DNA of 64,000 bases, from positions 1 through 64,000 of the forward strand of contig JAKBZN010000016.1 in the NCBI GenBank assembly GCA_021842465.1, given 5' to 3'. The notes beneath the pieces were generated by a model. The model did no database searches and was not told the DNA's origin. It was given only the letters and a program-made list of their open reading frames with translations. The translations under genes and the position numbers were made by a program. Below are positions 29,091-38,389 of this stretch, piece after piece (the first letter of the stretch is position 1; every line of letters starts with the position of its first letter). The stretch comes from Pseudomonadota bacterium (GTDB lineage Bacteria; Pseudomonadota; Gammaproteobacteria; Burkholderiales; Burkholderiaceae_F).

Positions 29091-30131
29091 ATGACCAAAG
29101 CCTATGCCGCCCAAAGCCCATCCAGTCCGCTTGCGCCCATGGAAATCGAGCGCCGCGCACCGGGGCCGGACGACGTCCACATCGCCATCCTGTACTGCGG
29201 CGTCTGTCACTCCGATCTGCATACCGCCCGCAACGAGTGGCACAACACGATCTATCCGTCGGTCCCCGGCCACGAAATCGTCGGGCGGGTGGTTGCGGTG
29301 GGCGCGAATGTCCGGAACTTTCAGCCCGGCGACCTCGCGGGCGTCGGATGCATGGTCGACAGCTGCGGGCACTGTCATCCCTGTCGGGAAGGGGAGGAGC
29401 AGTACTGCGAGACCGGGTTCGTCGGCACGTACAACGGTCCGCTGTTCGGCGGGGAAAACACCTACGGCGGCTATTCCCAGGCGATCGTGGTCAAGGAGCA
29501 TTTCGTCCTGAAGATCCGGCACCCGGAATCCGATCTCGCCGCGGTTGCGCCGCTGCTGTGCGCGGGAATCACCACCTATTCGCCGCTGCGCCACTGGAAG
29601 GCGGGGCCGGGGAAGAAGGTGGGAATCGTCGGCTTGGGTGGGCTCGGGCACATGGGGGTGAAGATCGCCCATGCGATGGGTGCGCACGTCACCCTGTTCA
29701 CGACGTCACCGGGGAAAATCGAAGATGGGAAGCGCCTGGGGGCCGATGTGGTGTGCATTTCGACCGACGCCGCGCAGATGGCCGCCCAGGCCAATCAATT
29801 CGACTTCGTGCTCAACACGGTCGCTGCGCCGCACAACCTCGATCCCTATCTGCAACTGCTGAAGCACGACGGCACCATGACGCTGGTCGGCGCCCCCGCC
29901 GAACCCCATCCGTCGCCGGGCGTGTTCAACCTCATCCTGAAACGGCGGCAGATCGCCGGCTCGCTGATCGGGGGAATCCGGGAAACCCAGGAGATGCTGG
30001 ACTTCTGTGCCCGCCACGGCATCACGTCGGATATCGAGCCGATCCGGATGGATTACATCAATACCGCGTACGAACGCATGCTGAAAAGCGACGTCAAGTA
30101 CCGGTTCGTGATCGACATGGCGACCCTCTGA
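29091..30131 (+). CDS. Zinc-dependent alcohol dehydrogenase (YahK / cinnamyl-alcohol type)
   Basis: 346 aa. Medium-chain NAD(P)H-dependent alcohol/aldehyde oxidoreductase. The catalytic zinc site is CGVCHSDLHTARNEW with GHEIVG, and the structural zinc site is the four-Cys lobe CGHCHPCREGEEQYC. The nucleotide-binding loop is GLGGLGHMG. FTTSPGK after the second strand suggests NADPH preference, as in the YahK group. It diverges from the marR-efflux operon over 181 bp containing the operator, so it may reduce aromatic aldehydes linked to the exported acids (inference). Confidence 0.9.
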   Translation: MTKAYAAQSPSSPLAPMEIERRAPGPDDVHIAILYCGVCHSDLHTARNEWHNTIYPSVPGHEIVGRVVAVGANVRNFQPGDLAGVGCMVDSCGHCHPCREGEEQYCETGFVGTYNGPLFGGENTYGGYSQAIVVKEHFVLKIRHPESDLAAVAPLLCAGITTYSPLRHWKAGPGKKVGIVGLGGLGHMGVKIAHAMGAHVTLFTTSPGKIEDGKRLGADVVCISTDAAQMAAQANQFDFVLNTVAAPHNLDPYLQLLKHDGTMTLVGAPAEPHPSPGVFNLILKRRQIAGSLIGGIRETQEMLDFCARHGITSDIEPIRMDYINTAYERMLKSDVKYRFVIDMATL

Positions 30132-30137
30132 CCCGGC

Positions 30138-30170
30138 CCCGCCTTTCCCGCGTGCGGGAAAGGCGGGTTT
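30138..30170. terminator. Bidirectional terminator hairpin
   Basis: Perfect 14-bp arms CCCGCCTTTCCCGC and GCGGGAAAGGCGGG around GT, followed by TTT. It lies between the convergent dehydrogenase and rne genes. Confidence 0.75.
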
Positions 30171-30176
30171 CCGCGC

Positions 30177-33083
30177 TCAGTCTCCCTGCGTCTCGATCTG
30201 CACCAGCGGCTCTTCGGCCGACGCGGCGCGCACGGGGCGGGGGCGGCCACGCCGTACCGGCTTGTCCTGTTCCGCGATCCGCGCCTGGGCCTGCGCGAGT
30301 TTCGTCGGGTCGGTTTGCGCCAGTTCGATCCCGGCCGATTGCAGCGCGGGTGCGATTTCCTCCACCGTCATCGGCGTCGGGAGGGCAACGGCTGCGCTTG
30401 CTTCCGGTGCCGCGGGGACGATTTCCGGCTGCTTGGGCTCGGGTGCGATCTCCGCAGCCACGGCCGGCGCGGCTGCGACAGCGGGCGCCTCCGCAGCGGC
30501 GGGAGCCGCCGCCGTGGGCTGCGGCAGCGGTTCCGCTGCCGGTTCCGTCGGCTGGGCTTCCTCGGCCGCGAGGGGGATGGCGACGGGCTCGACCGGCACC
30601 TCCGCCATGGGCGCGGCGACGTGCTCCCGCGACTCGGGTTCAACACCGGGTTCGACGGCCGACTCGGCATCGAGCGGAGTTTCCCCGCTCTCGCCTTCCG
30701 CGGCGCGCTCGCCGGCGCGTCCTCCGCGACCGCGGCGACCCCGGCGGCGCCGGCGCTTCTCCGGGCTGCCTGATTCGTCCGGGGTTCCGGCGGCTGCGCC
30801 CCCTTCCGCCCCGGCTTCGGTTCCGGCTTCTTCCGGCGCTTCGACGGCTGGGCCGGCGATGATTTCCGGAGCGGGTTCTCCCGGTGCCAGGACGTGATCC
30901 GCGGATTCCGCGGATTCCGCCGTTGCGGTGCCCGAGGCCTGTTCTCCGTCGCGTCCCCGACCGCCGCGTCCGCGGCGTCCGCGGCGACGACCGTTCCGCT
31001 CTTCCGTGGCGGCCTGCGCCGCTGCCGCGGTCTCGCGGTTTTCTTCAACCGGCGGTGTGGCCTCCGCGGCGATGACGGCCGCGGCTTCGACTTCGCTGTC
31101 GCGGCGCGATCCATCGCGCTTGCGGGGCTCTCCGCGCGCCGTGCGCTCGGCATCGCCCCGGGCGCCGCGTGCGGGGCGCTCGCCCCGGCGGCCTCCGCGC
31201 TCGCCGCCGCGTTCACTGCGTTCCCCGCGCTCGCGGCGCGGTTCCTTGCGGGCCGGCGCCGCTTCGGCGGCGGGTTCGGTCGCGGCGACCGCTTTCGGCG
31301 ACGCGGGTCGTGCTGCCGGCGCCGCCACTTCGTCCTTCACACCGAACCAACTGCGGATCCGACCCCACAGGGACCGGTCGGAACGGTCGGCCGGGTGGCG
31401 GACCGGCGCTGCGGCCATTGCCGGAGCGGGTTGCGCCGCGGCCGGCGCGGGCTCGGCGGCCGCGATGACCGGTGCCGGCGTTTCCGGAATGATGCCCTTC
31501 ACCACGGCGACCTGCCGCCGGTTGCGCGGTTCGCGCGACGCGGTCGTATAGGGTTCCTCCGTCGGCGGCTCGACGACGCGGCTGTAACTGGCCTTGGGGT
31601 GATCCAGGCGCTCGTCGTCGTGCCGCAGCCGTTCGATGTGATAGTGGGGGGTTTCGAGGTATTTGTTCGGGATCAGGAGGATCGACACGCGCAGGCGCGC
31701 TTCCAGCTTGGCGATGTCGGTGCGCTTCTCGTTCAGGAGATAGGTTGCGACGTCCACCGGAACCTGCGCGTGCACGGCCGCCGTCGATTCCTTCATCGCC
31801 TCTTCCTGCAGGATGCGCAGGATGTGCAGTGCGGAGCTTTCGGTGTCGCGCACCTGGCCGACGCCGTTGCAGCGCGGACAGGTGATGTGGCTGCCTTCGC
31901 TCAGCGCCGGGCGCAGCCGCTGGCGCGACAGTTCCATGAGGCCGAACCGCGAGATCTTGCCCATCTGCACGCGGGCGCGGTCGTGGTGCAGCGCATCTTT
32001 GAGACGCTGTTCGACGGCGCGCTGATTTCGGCCTTCCTCCATGTCGATGAAGTCGATGACGATCAGTCCGCCCAGGTCGCGCAGACGCAGTTGTCGCGCG
32101 GCTTCGTCGGCCGCTTCCAGGTTGGTGCGGGTGGCGGTTTCCTCGATGTCCGAGCCGCGCGTCGCCTGCGCCGAATTGACGTCGATGGCCACCAGCGCCT
32201 CGGTGTGGTCGATGACGATGGCGCCGCCCGAGGGCAGGGAAACGGTGCGGGAATGCGCGCTTTCGATCTGGTGTTCGATCTGGAATCGCGAGAACAGCGG
32301 CACGTCGTCGCGGTAGCGCTTGACGCGCGCCGAGACGTCCGGCATCACGAGGTCGACGAAGGTCTTCGCCTGCTCGTACACGTCTTCGGTGTCGATCAGG
32401 ATCTCGCCGATGTCCGGGTTGAAATAGTCGCGGATCGCCCGGATCACCAGGCTCGATTCGAGGTAGATGAGTTCCGGCGCCTTGACCAGCGCGACCGCAT
32501 CGGTGATGGCCTTCCACAACTGCAGGAGGTATTTCAGGTCCCACTGCAGTTCTTCGACGGCGCGACCGATCCCGGCCGTGCGCGCGATCACGCTCATGCC
32601 GGACGGCAGCTCGAGCTTGTCGAGCGCGTCGCGCAGTTCCTGGCGGTCTTCGCCCTCGACGCGCCGCGAAACGCCGCCGCCGCGGGGGTTGTTGGGCATC
32701 AGGACCAGATAGCGGCCCGCCAGGGAGATGAACGTGGTGAGGGCGGCGCCCTTGTTGCCGCGTTCTTCCTTCTCAACCTGGACGATGAGTTCCTGGCCTT
32801 CCGTCACCGCATCCTGGATGCGGGCGCGGCCGACGTCGAGCCCGGCCTTGAAGTATTGGCGCGAAATTTCCTTGAACGGCAGGAATCCGTGCCGTTCTTC
32901 ACCGTAGTCGACGAAACACGCTTCGAGGCTGGGCTCGACGCGCGTGATGATGCCCTTGTAGATATTGGACTTGCGTTGCTCGCGTCCGCTGGTTTCGATA
33001 TCCAGGTCGAGCAGTTTTTGACCATCGACGATCGCTACGCGCAACTGCTCCGCGTGCGTCGCATTGAACAACATGCGTTTCAT
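30177..33083 (-). CDS. rne: Ribonuclease E
   Basis: 968 aa. Essential endonuclease for mRNA decay and for rRNA and tRNA processing. It begins [17 protein letters not shown], then an S1 domain (about 37-120), the RNase H-like/5'-sensor part, catalytic Asp301 (AIDVNSAQ) and Asp344 (VIDFIDME), and the zinc link CPRC (Cys402, Cys405). After about residue 520 the protein is disordered: Arg-rich RNA-binding blocks, then Ala/Pro/Glu-rich stretches, ending in the short PVRRGRPRP...VQIETQ tail seen in betaproteobacteria. ATG at 33083 is preferred over GTG 33089. The long 5' region may allow autoregulation. Confidence 0.97.
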   Translation of the reverse strand: MKRMLFNATHAEQLRVAIVDGQKLLDLDIETSGREQRKSNIYKGIITRVEPSLEACFVDYGEERHGFLPFKEISRQYFKAGLDVGRARIQDAVTEGQELIVQVEKEERGNKGAALTTFISLAGRYLVLMPNNPRGGGVSRRVEGEDRQELRDALDKLELPSGMSVIARTAGIGRAVEELQWDLKYLLQLWKAITDAVALVKAPELIYLESSLVIRAIRDYFNPDIGEILIDTEDVYEQAKTFVDLVMPDVSARVKRYRDDVPLFSRFQIEHQIESAHSRTVSLPSGGAIVIDHTEALVAIDVNSAQATRGSDIEETATRTNLEAADEAARQLRLRDLGGLIVIDFIDMEEGRNQRAVEQRLKDALHHDRARVQMGKISRFGLMELSRQRLRPALSEGSHITCPRCNGVGQVRDTESSALHILRILQEEAMKESTAAVHAQVPVDVATYLLNEKRTDIAKLEARLRVSILLIPNKYLETPHYHIERLRHDDERLDHPKASYSRVVEPPTEEPYTTASREPRNRRQVAVVKGIIPETPAPVIAAAEPAPAAAQPAPAMAAAPVRHPADRSDRSLWGRIRSWFGVKDEVAAPAARPASPKAVAATEPAAEAAPARKEPRRERGERSERGGERGGRRGERPARGARGDAERTARGEPRKRDGSRRDSEVEAAAVIAAEATPPVEENRETAAAAQAATEERNGRRRGRRGRGGRGRDGEQASGTATAESAESADHVLAPGEPAPEIIAGPAVEAPEEAGTEAGAEGGAAAGTPDESGSPEKRRRRRGRRGRGGRAGERAAEGESGETPLDAESAVEPGVEPESREHVAAPMAEVPVEPVAIPLAAEEAQPTEPAAEPLPQPTAAAPAAAEAPAVAAAPAVAAEIAPEPKQPEIVPAAPEASAAVALPTPMTVEEIAPALQSAGIELAQTDPTKLAQAQARIAEQDKPVRRGRPRPVRAASAEEPLVQIETQGD

Positions 33084-33614
33084 CAGCACTCCTTGCGCCG
33101 CTTTTTCGGCGCAGAACGTGCCAAATCAGGTCCGATGTGCGGGCAACCGTAGAGAACGATCCCGATCCCCGGGGCGTTTTGTCCGCCGACCGCCGTGGGC
33201 GCGCGACAGGCGCGCACCCACGAACCGTTCGGTTGCGAACGGTGGGGAGAACGGCGGTAGGAAACGTCCGGTCATGGAATCTGTTGGGTTGTCGTACGAG
33301 GCTGCGTACCGCGCCGCCATCCGGTTAGCGGGGAGGCGCGGACCCGGCCGTGGATCTGAATTCGGCATGCGCCTGCGGCGAATTGCCGGGCAGGCGCTGG
33401 GTTGTACAAAGCCGCCTTGCGAGGGACTGCCGGCTGAAAGCCCGCGCCCATCCGCTCCGCGACCCACATTCAATCAACGACACTTTCCGCGCAGGCTCCG
33501 TTGCCGGTTCCCGCGCGCATCCATCGCAGATTGGCGCTCGCGCGGCGACCTGCCGCGCGACAGGGGGTGCACTGGGCACCGCTACAATCGCGACCAGGCT
33601 CCAGTATATGCAAC
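33084..33614. promoter_or_regulatory. 531-bp divergent region rne/rluC with strong hairpins
   Basis: No gene is convincing here. Two adjacent hairpins occupy 33195-33243: GTGGGCGCGC...GCGCGCACCCAC, and a perfect 8-bp stem ACCGTTCG-GTTG-CGAACGGT. They lie about 110-160 nt upstream of the rne start, inside its probable leader. A TACAAT -10-like box for rluC is at 33583-33588, without a clear -35. Rne mRNA leaders are known autoregulation sites in enterobacteria; here that is inference. Confidence 0.5.
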
Positions 33615-34577
33615 ATGCTTGCACAACGCAAAATTTCCCCGGTTTCCGCCGCGCGATCCGTGTCCACCGTACGGGTCGACGAGGGCAGCGCCGGCCAGCG
33701 CCTGGATAATTTTCTCCTGCAGTGGGCCAAAGGGGTTCCGAAAAGCCACGTTTACCGGATCGTCCGCACCGGCGAGGTCCGGGTCAACGGGGGCCGGACC
33801 CGGGCGGAATATCGCCTGGCCCTCGGCGACGAGTTGCGGATTCCGCCCATGCGCCGGGCGGAGCCGACGGCCAAGCCGGTGGCTCCCGCGCAGATGCCGC
33901 CGATCCTGTTCGAGGACGAGCATCTCCTGGTGATCGACAAGCCCTCGGGCGTGGCGGCGCACGGCGGCAGCGGCGTCGCCCACGGCGTCATCGAGCGGGT
34001 CCGCGCGGCCCGGCCACAGCAGCCGTTTCTGGAACTCGGCCATCGGCTTGACCGGGAAACCTCCGGGGTGCTCCTGTTGGCGAAGACCCGCCGTTGCCTC
34101 GTTGCCTTGCACGAGCAATTGCGCACGGGGGCGGTGGAAAAGCGCTACCTGGCCCTGGTGATCGGCGACTGGGTGAACGACCGCCAGCACGTGCGGTTTC
34201 CGCTGGCCAAGCGCACGCTCGCCAACGGCGAGCGACGCGTCTTCGTCGACGAGGAGGAGGGCGTGCGGGCGCACACGATTTTTTCGCTGCGCAAGCGCCT
34301 GCCGGGATTCTCCCTGTTGGAGGCCGAACTGAAGACCGGCCGCACGCATCAGATCCGGGTGCATCTGGCACATTCCGGGTTCCCGATCCTGGGCGACGAC
34401 AAATACGGCGATTTCGAGGTCAACCGCCGCGCCGCGCGTGGCGCGTTCGGCGCGCGGCTCGACCGGATGTTCCTGCACGCGTTCCGGATCGCACTGGCGC
34501 ACCCGGTCACCGGCGAGCGGCTGGTAATCGAGGCGCCGCTGCCGGAGGAGTGCGAGCGGTTCCTCGCCGCGTTGTAG
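33615..34577 (+). CDS. rluC: 23S rRNA pseudouridine synthase (RluC family)
   Basis: 320 aa. N-terminal S4 RNA-binding domain (about 18-80: QRLDNFLLQWAKGVPKSHVYR) and an RluA-type catalytic domain with HRLDRETSGVLLLAKT (catalytic Asp146), then GRTHQIRVHLAHSGFPILGDDKYGD. RluC makes pseudouridines 955, 2504 and 2580 in 23S rRNA. The position divergent from rne is the conserved one for RluC, which supports that paralogue over RluD. ATG at 33615. Confidence 0.93.
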   Translation: MLAQRKISPVSAARSVSTVRVDEGSAGQRLDNFLLQWAKGVPKSHVYRIVRTGEVRVNGGRTRAEYRLALGDELRIPPMRRAEPTAKPVAPAQMPPILFEDEHLLVIDKPSGVAAHGGSGVAHGVIERVRAARPQQPFLELGHRLDRETSGVLLLAKTRRCLVALHEQLRTGAVEKRYLALVIGDWVNDRQHVRFPLAKRTLANGERRVFVDEEEGVRAHTIFSLRKRLPGFSLLEAELKTGRTHQIRVHLAHSGFPILGDDKYGDFEVNRRAARGAFGARLDRMFLHAFRIALAHPVTGERLVIEAPLPEECERFLAAL

Positions 34578-34586
34578 TCACGGGCC

Positions 34587-34836
34587 GTCATCGCGAGGCC
34601 CGCAACCTCCCAACTCCGTCATCGCGAGGCCCGCGGGGCCGCGGCGATCCAGGCAGGGCACTGGATTGCTTCGGGCTGCGCCCTCGCAATGACGGCGGGT
34701 CATCGCGAGGCCCGCAACCTTCCAACTCCGTCATCGCGGGGCCCGCAACCTCCCAACTCCGTCATCGCGAGGCCCGCAGGGCCGCGGCGATCCAGCGGGC
34801 GGTCGGGATCGCTTTCGGGCTTCGCCGGCAATTACC
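34587..34836. repeat. Cluster of GTCATCGCGAGG palindromic repeats with a 31-bp tandem period
   Basis: Units begin GTCATCGCG at 34587, 34618, 34699, 34730 and 34761. The units at 34587, 34699 and 34730 are half-elements of exactly 31 bp ending AACCTNCCAACTCC. The unit at 34618-34693 is a full palindrome closing CCTCGCAATGAC. The unit at 34761-34836 is a decayed full copy, and its far end contains the stop codon of the next (minus) gene. Same family as 18543-18620. Not a CRISPR: there are no unique spacers. Confidence 0.85.
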
Positions 34837-35557
34837 GTGGTTCGCTTCCCAGCAGGAAAACGGTCGGCCGTTTCTCCAGCGCCGGCGGGTCGGTCGCCGC
34901 GATTTTCCGCCACCGCGCGATGCGATGGGAGGCGATCCGCTGCGTCGCTCCGGTCAGGTCGACCGCGAGACAGAGGGTGACGTCTGGATCGCAGGTCTGC
35001 AGGATCGTCTCGAACAGGCGCTGGTTGCGATATGGCGTCTCAATGAAGATCTGCGTCTCGCCGCGAAGGGCATCGCGCTGCACGGCCGGCAGCCGCTTGG
35101 CCAGTTCGTCGCGGTTTTGCGGTAAATAGCCCAGAAACCGGAAGTTCTGGCCGCTCATTCCCGATCCCATCAGGGCCAGCAGGATGGCCGACGGGCCGAC
35201 CCAGGGCATGACCGCGATGCCGGCTTCGTGCGCGCGCGCCACCAACGTCGCCCCGGGGTCGGCCACGCCCGGGCAGCCGGCCTCGGACAGCACCGCGGCG
35301 TCGGCGCCGGCCCGTACCGGCGCCAGCCAGGCGTCGACCAGTTCCGGGGCCGGCGCATGCCCGATCTCGGCGATCTCCAGGCTGGCGATCGGATCCGGGT
35401 GTCCGGCCGCCTTGAGGAATGCGCGCGCGCTCCGCGCGTTTTCCACCAGGAACACCCGGAGCGTGCGAACCCGCTCGAGCACGGCGGGCGGCAGCGCCGT
35501 CGGAATCGTGTCGGCGGCGATCGGCACCGGGATCAGGTGCAAGGTTCCCGCAGGCAT
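34832..35557 (-). CDS. SAM-dependent methyltransferase of the RsmI/tetrapyrrole-methylase fold
   Basis: 241 aa. It starts MPAGTLHLIPVPIAADTIPTALPP and has the fold's VLSEAGCPGVADPG loop and VGPSAILLALMGSGMSGQ, then FLGYLPQ. This pattern fits the shorter paralogue of RsmI found next to maf in many betaproteobacteria; it is not clearly the 16S C1402 enzyme itself. Target unknown. Its TAA stop lies in the edge of the palindromic repeat cluster, so the last residues may have changed when the repeat moved in. The ATG overlaps the maf stop by 1 bp. Confidence 0.8.
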   Translation of the reverse strand: MPAGTLHLIPVPIAADTIPTALPPAVLERVRTLRVFLVENARSARAFLKAAGHPDPIASLEIAEIGHAPAPELVDAWLAPVRAGADAAVLSEAGCPGVADPGATLVARAHEAGIAVMPWVGPSAILLALMGSGMSGQNFRFLGYLPQNRDELAKRLPAVQRDALRGETQIFIETPYRNQRLFETILQTCDPDVTLCLAVDLTGATQRIASHRIARWRKIAATDPPALEKRPTVFLLGSEPR

Positions 35558-36147
35558 CAGTCCCGCCAGGGCAGCGCGATGCCGATGTTGGCAAGCATTG
35601 CGGTGAGCCGGATCAGCGGCAGGCCGATCAGCGCCGTCGGGTCGTCGCCGCGTACGGATTCGACCAGGCAGATCCCCAGCGATTCGATCTTGGCGGAGCC
35701 GGCGCAGTCGTAAGGCTGCTCGATCGCGACATAGGCTTCGATCGTGCCGTGGTCCAGTTCGCGGAACGTCACCTGGGTGTCGACGCAGGCCGCCTGGACA
35801 TGGCCGTTGCGTCCGTCGAGCACGGCGATCCCGGAATGAAACTGCACCGTGCGGCCGCGCAGCATCACCAGTTGCGCGACCGCCGCGGCGTGGCTTCCGG
35901 CCTTGCCGATCGGCGTTCCGTCGAGGTCGGCGACCTGGTCCGAACCGATCACGATCGCGTCGGGGTGGCGCTGCGCGACGGCGTGGGCCTTGCGCAACGA
36001 CAGGCGTTCGGCGGTGTGGGCGGGCGGTTCGCCGGGCAGGGGGCTTTCGTCGATGTCCGGGGTGTCCGTGGAATACGGAACCCGCAGCCGGTCGAGCAGG
36101 TCCTTCCGGTAGCGCGAGGACGAGGCGAGTACGATGCGGGGATGCAT
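35557..36147 (-). CDS. Maf/YceF nucleotide pyrophosphatase
   Basis: 196 aa. Maf-family house-cleaning enzyme. It starts MHPRIVLASSSRYRKDLLDRL, with IDESPLPGEPP and the IGSDQVADLDG signature. The SDQV form and its place beside yceD-rpmF-plsX point to the YceF branch, which hydrolyses m7GTP. The frame is open upstream, but the Maf N-terminus fixes the ATG at 36147. It diverges from yceD across 127 bp. Confidence 0.9.
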   Translation of the reverse strand: MHPRIVLASSSRYRKDLLDRLRVPYSTDTPDIDESPLPGEPPAHTAERLSLRKAHAVAQRHPDAIVIGSDQVADLDGTPIGKAGSHAAAVAQLVMLRGRTVQFHSGIAVLDGRNGHVQAACVDTQVTFRELDHGTIEAYVAIEQPYDCAGSAKIESLGICLVESVRGDDPTALIGLPLIRLTAMLANIGIALPWRD

Positions 36148-36274
36148 GGGATGCAAGTGTATCTGCAACCCTGCGGGCGCCAGTCGCGCAGCGAACGTCC
36201 GGTCCGCGCGCTTGGCAGGGGCATGACCCGCGCGTTCGATATCGCTCCGATCGTGCGCCGGGGGACCATTCGCG

Positions 36275-36805
36275 ATGGGGCGGTTGGCTGCGATCGGCAT
36301 GGATTCATTGGATGTGTTTGTGTTTTCCCGCGCCGCGGGGCGGCGGGACGGGGAGGTGCCGGTGGCTGCGCTCCCCCGCCTTGCCGCGAGCGTGATGCGC
36401 CCCGACGGCGCGGTTCGGTACGAGTGCGAGGGCGGCGTCGACGGTCAGGGCCGCCCGACGCTGCGTCTGCGTCTGCGGGGGACGCTGCGGCTGCGCTGCG
36501 ATCGCTGCGGGGAAGAGGTGGCATGGCAACTCGACTGCGAACGGACGTTTTTTTTCGTGCATTCCGAGGCGGACCTGGCCGACATCCCGGTCGACGACGC
36601 GCCGGAGGAACCGCTGGTTGGCAGCGCGCATTTCGATCTCGCGGCTCTGATTGAAGACGAGGCGATCCTGCAGCTTCCGATCTCGCCCCGGCACCCGGAC
36701 TGCGCAGCGCCGTTCCCGGTGGAGCGGGAGGTCGCCGACGAGGAGGAACGGCCCCATCCGTTCGCGGAACTGGCCCGATTGCGCAAAGACGGCGGAGTTC
36801 GTTAA
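36275..36805 (+). CDS. YceD family protein (DUF177)
   Basis: About 176 aa. Contains the DUF177 core LRLRCDRCGEEVAWQLDCERTFFFV with its Cys-x2-Cys pair, then an acidic stretch and LIEDEAILQLPISPRHPDC. The family is linked to 23S rRNA accumulation in E. coli and plants; the mechanism is not known. Two starts are possible: ATG 36275 has a GGGGGA ribosome site and is chosen; ATG 36299 gives MDSLDVF, also typical. The gene sits directly before rpmF, its conserved position. Confidence 0.9.
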   Translation: MGRLAAIGMDSLDVFVFSRAAGRRDGEVPVAALPRLAASVMRPDGAVRYECEGGVDGQGRPTLRLRLRGTLRLRCDRCGEEVAWQLDCERTFFFVHSEADLADIPVDDAPEEPLVGSAHFDLAALIEDEAILQLPISPRHPDCAAPFPVEREVADEEERPHPFAELARLRKDGGVR

Positions 36806-36808
36806 AAT
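36779..36808 (+). promoter_or_regulatory. Probable promoter for rpmF
   Basis: TTGCGC (36779-36784) and TAAAAT (36803-36808) are separated by 18 bp and lie inside the end of yceD. The rpmF start is 34 bp further on. It would drive rpmF and the fatty-acid genes. Confidence 0.55.
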
Positions 36809-36841
36809 CCCCGGTTTCCCAGATATTTCAGGATTCGCACC

Positions 36842-37024
36842 ATGGCCGTGCAACAGAACAAGAAGTCGGCGTCCAAGCGCAACATGCACCGCGCGCACGA
36901 TTTCCTCATCAACCCGCCGCTCGCGGTCGAGCCGGTGACCGGCGAAGTGGTCCGCCGCCATCACATCAGCCCCAATGGCTTCTATCGCGGCAAGAAGGTC
37001 GTCGCGACCAAGACCGACGAGTAA
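36842..37024 (+). CDS. rpmF: 50S ribosomal protein L32
   Basis: 60 aa, basic. It begins [21 protein letters not shown], then [17 protein letters not shown], as in proteobacterial L32. It lacks the four zinc cysteines, so it is the zinc-free form. It precedes plsX as in most proteobacteria. Confidence 0.97.
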   Translation: MAVQQNKKSASKRNMHRAHDFLINPPLAVEPVTGEVVRRHHISPNGFYRGKKVVATKTDE

Positions 37025-37315
37025 TTGGCAAACGGCGCGGCAACCGGCAAGTCGAAGGCGCCCCGCCCCCGCATGCACGTGTGGGTTCGTGAGCGGAACG
37101 TGTGGAGAACCCATCGTTCGATCCCGCGGATCTTCCGCGGAGGGCGATGCGCTTCGCATTGCTGATGCCTGCCCGCCCATGGCACAGTTGTAAAGGCCGC
37201 GGGGGATGCGCGAAGGGGGTCGCAGACCCTCTTCGTAGCCGATCCTCCTGCGTTTCCGCCGCAAGCATCATGGTTGTCGAAGCCGCAGGGCTCCGCATTG
37301 AGAAAACGCCGATTA
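37025..37315 (+). promoter_or_regulatory. 291-bp rpmF-plsX spacer with the motif shared with the ispH leader
   Basis: No gene seen. From about 37212 to 37282 the sequence matches 16812-16875 in order and spacing of four blocks (GAAGGG, TCGCAGACC, GCCGATCCT, CGCAAGCA). GGGTC-GCA-GACCC forms a hairpin, stronger than in the ispH copy. The motif ends about 35-45 nt before the plsX start codon, as it does before ispH. Also present: CCGCGGATCTTCCGCGG (37125 region) and GATGCGCTTCGCATT hairpins. Function unknown. Confidence 0.5.
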
Positions 37316-38368
37316 ATGCGTATCGCAATCGATTGTATGGGGGGCGACCATGGCGTGTCGGTGACGGTGCCGGCGGCCGTCTCGTTCTCCCGGCATGAGC
37401 CGCAGGCGCGCCTGCTCCTGGTCGGGCGCGCACCGCTCGTCGAGGCCGAACTGCGCAAGGCTTCGGCCTCCTTCGGCAGCGGAGAGCGGATCGAGGTCGT
37501 GCATGCGGAGGAGGTGGTCGAGATGACCGATCCTCTCGCGACGGCCTTGCGGGTGAAGAAGTCGTCTTCGATGCGCATCGCGCTCGAACTGGTCAAGGAC
37601 GGTCGTGCCGATGCCGTCGTCAGCGCGGGCAACACCGGCGCCTTGATGGCCATCGCCCGCTACGTGCTCAAGACGCAGGAGGGCATCGACCGCCCTGCCA
37701 TCGCGTATGCCATTCCCAATCGCAAGGGCGGTGGCACCACCATGCTCGACCTGGGCGCCAATGTCGATTGCGCGCCGGAACATCTGCTGCAATTCGCCAT
37801 CCTGGGTTGCGCGCTCGTATCGTCCATGGGCGGGGCTGAACAGCCCAGCGTCGGACTGCTCAATGTCGGCGAGGAGGCGATCAAGGGCAACGAGGTCGTC
37901 AAGCGCGCCGGTGACCTGCTGCGTGCGAGCGGACTGAATTTTCATGGCAACGTCGAGGGCGACGACATCTTCCGGGGGACGGTGGACGTCATCGTTTGCG
38001 ACGGCTTCGTCGGCAACGTGGCGCTCAAGACATCGGAAGGGCTGGCGCAGATGCTTGCCGGCTTCATCCGCGAAGAGTTCACCCGCGACTGGATTTCCAA
38101 ACTGATCGCACTGGTCGCGTCGCCGGTTCTGGGGCGCTTCAAGCGTCGCGTCGACCATCGCCGCTACAACGGCGCGGCCCTGCTGGGACTGCGCGGGGTG
38201 GTCGTCAAGAGCCACGGCTCCGCGGACGCCTATGCGTTCGAATTCGCCGTCCGCCGCGCCTTCGAGGCGGCTTCGCACCGCCTGCTCGAACGCACGGCCC
38301 AGGCCATGGTGCCGATGCTCGCCCAGTTGCAGACGGCCGGCGCGGGTGCGGAAGCGGTGCAAGCCTGA
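37316..38368 (+). CDS. plsX: Phosphate acyltransferase PlsX
   Basis: 350 aa. It converts acyl-ACP to acyl-phosphate, the substrate of PlsY (17872-18519). The ATG at 37316 gives [20 protein letters not shown], the family N-terminus. [22 protein letters not shown] and [16 protein letters not shown] are conserved PlsX blocks. First gene of the plsX-fabHDG-acpP-fabF cluster. Confidence 0.96.
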   Translation: MRIAIDCMGGDHGVSVTVPAAVSFSRHEPQARLLLVGRAPLVEAELRKASASFGSGERIEVVHAEEVVEMTDPLATALRVKKSSSMRIALELVKDGRADAVVSAGNTGALMAIARYVLKTQEGIDRPAIAYAIPNRKGGGTTMLDLGANVDCAPEHLLQFAILGCALVSSMGGAEQPSVGLLNVGEEAIKGNEVVKRAGDLLRASGLNFHGNVEGDDIFRGTVDVIVCDGFVGNVALKTSEGLAQMLAGFIREEFTRDWISKLIALVASPVLGRFKRRVDHRRYNGAALLGLRGVVVKSHGSADAYAFEFAVRRAFEAASHRLLERTAQAMVPMLAQLQTAGAGAEAVQA

Positions 38369-38389
38369 GGGAGCACGAACACGAACGCC

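Noticed and set aside
28980-30870. A 627-codon frame overlapping the dehydrogenase and rne
   Set aside because: Arg/Pro-rich low-complexity translation without domains, overlapping two confident genes.
34587-34836. Possible CRISPR array because of the regular 31-bp repeats
   Set aside because: There are no unique spacers. The units are contiguous or joined to full palindromes, and the family occurs elsewhere as a single copy.
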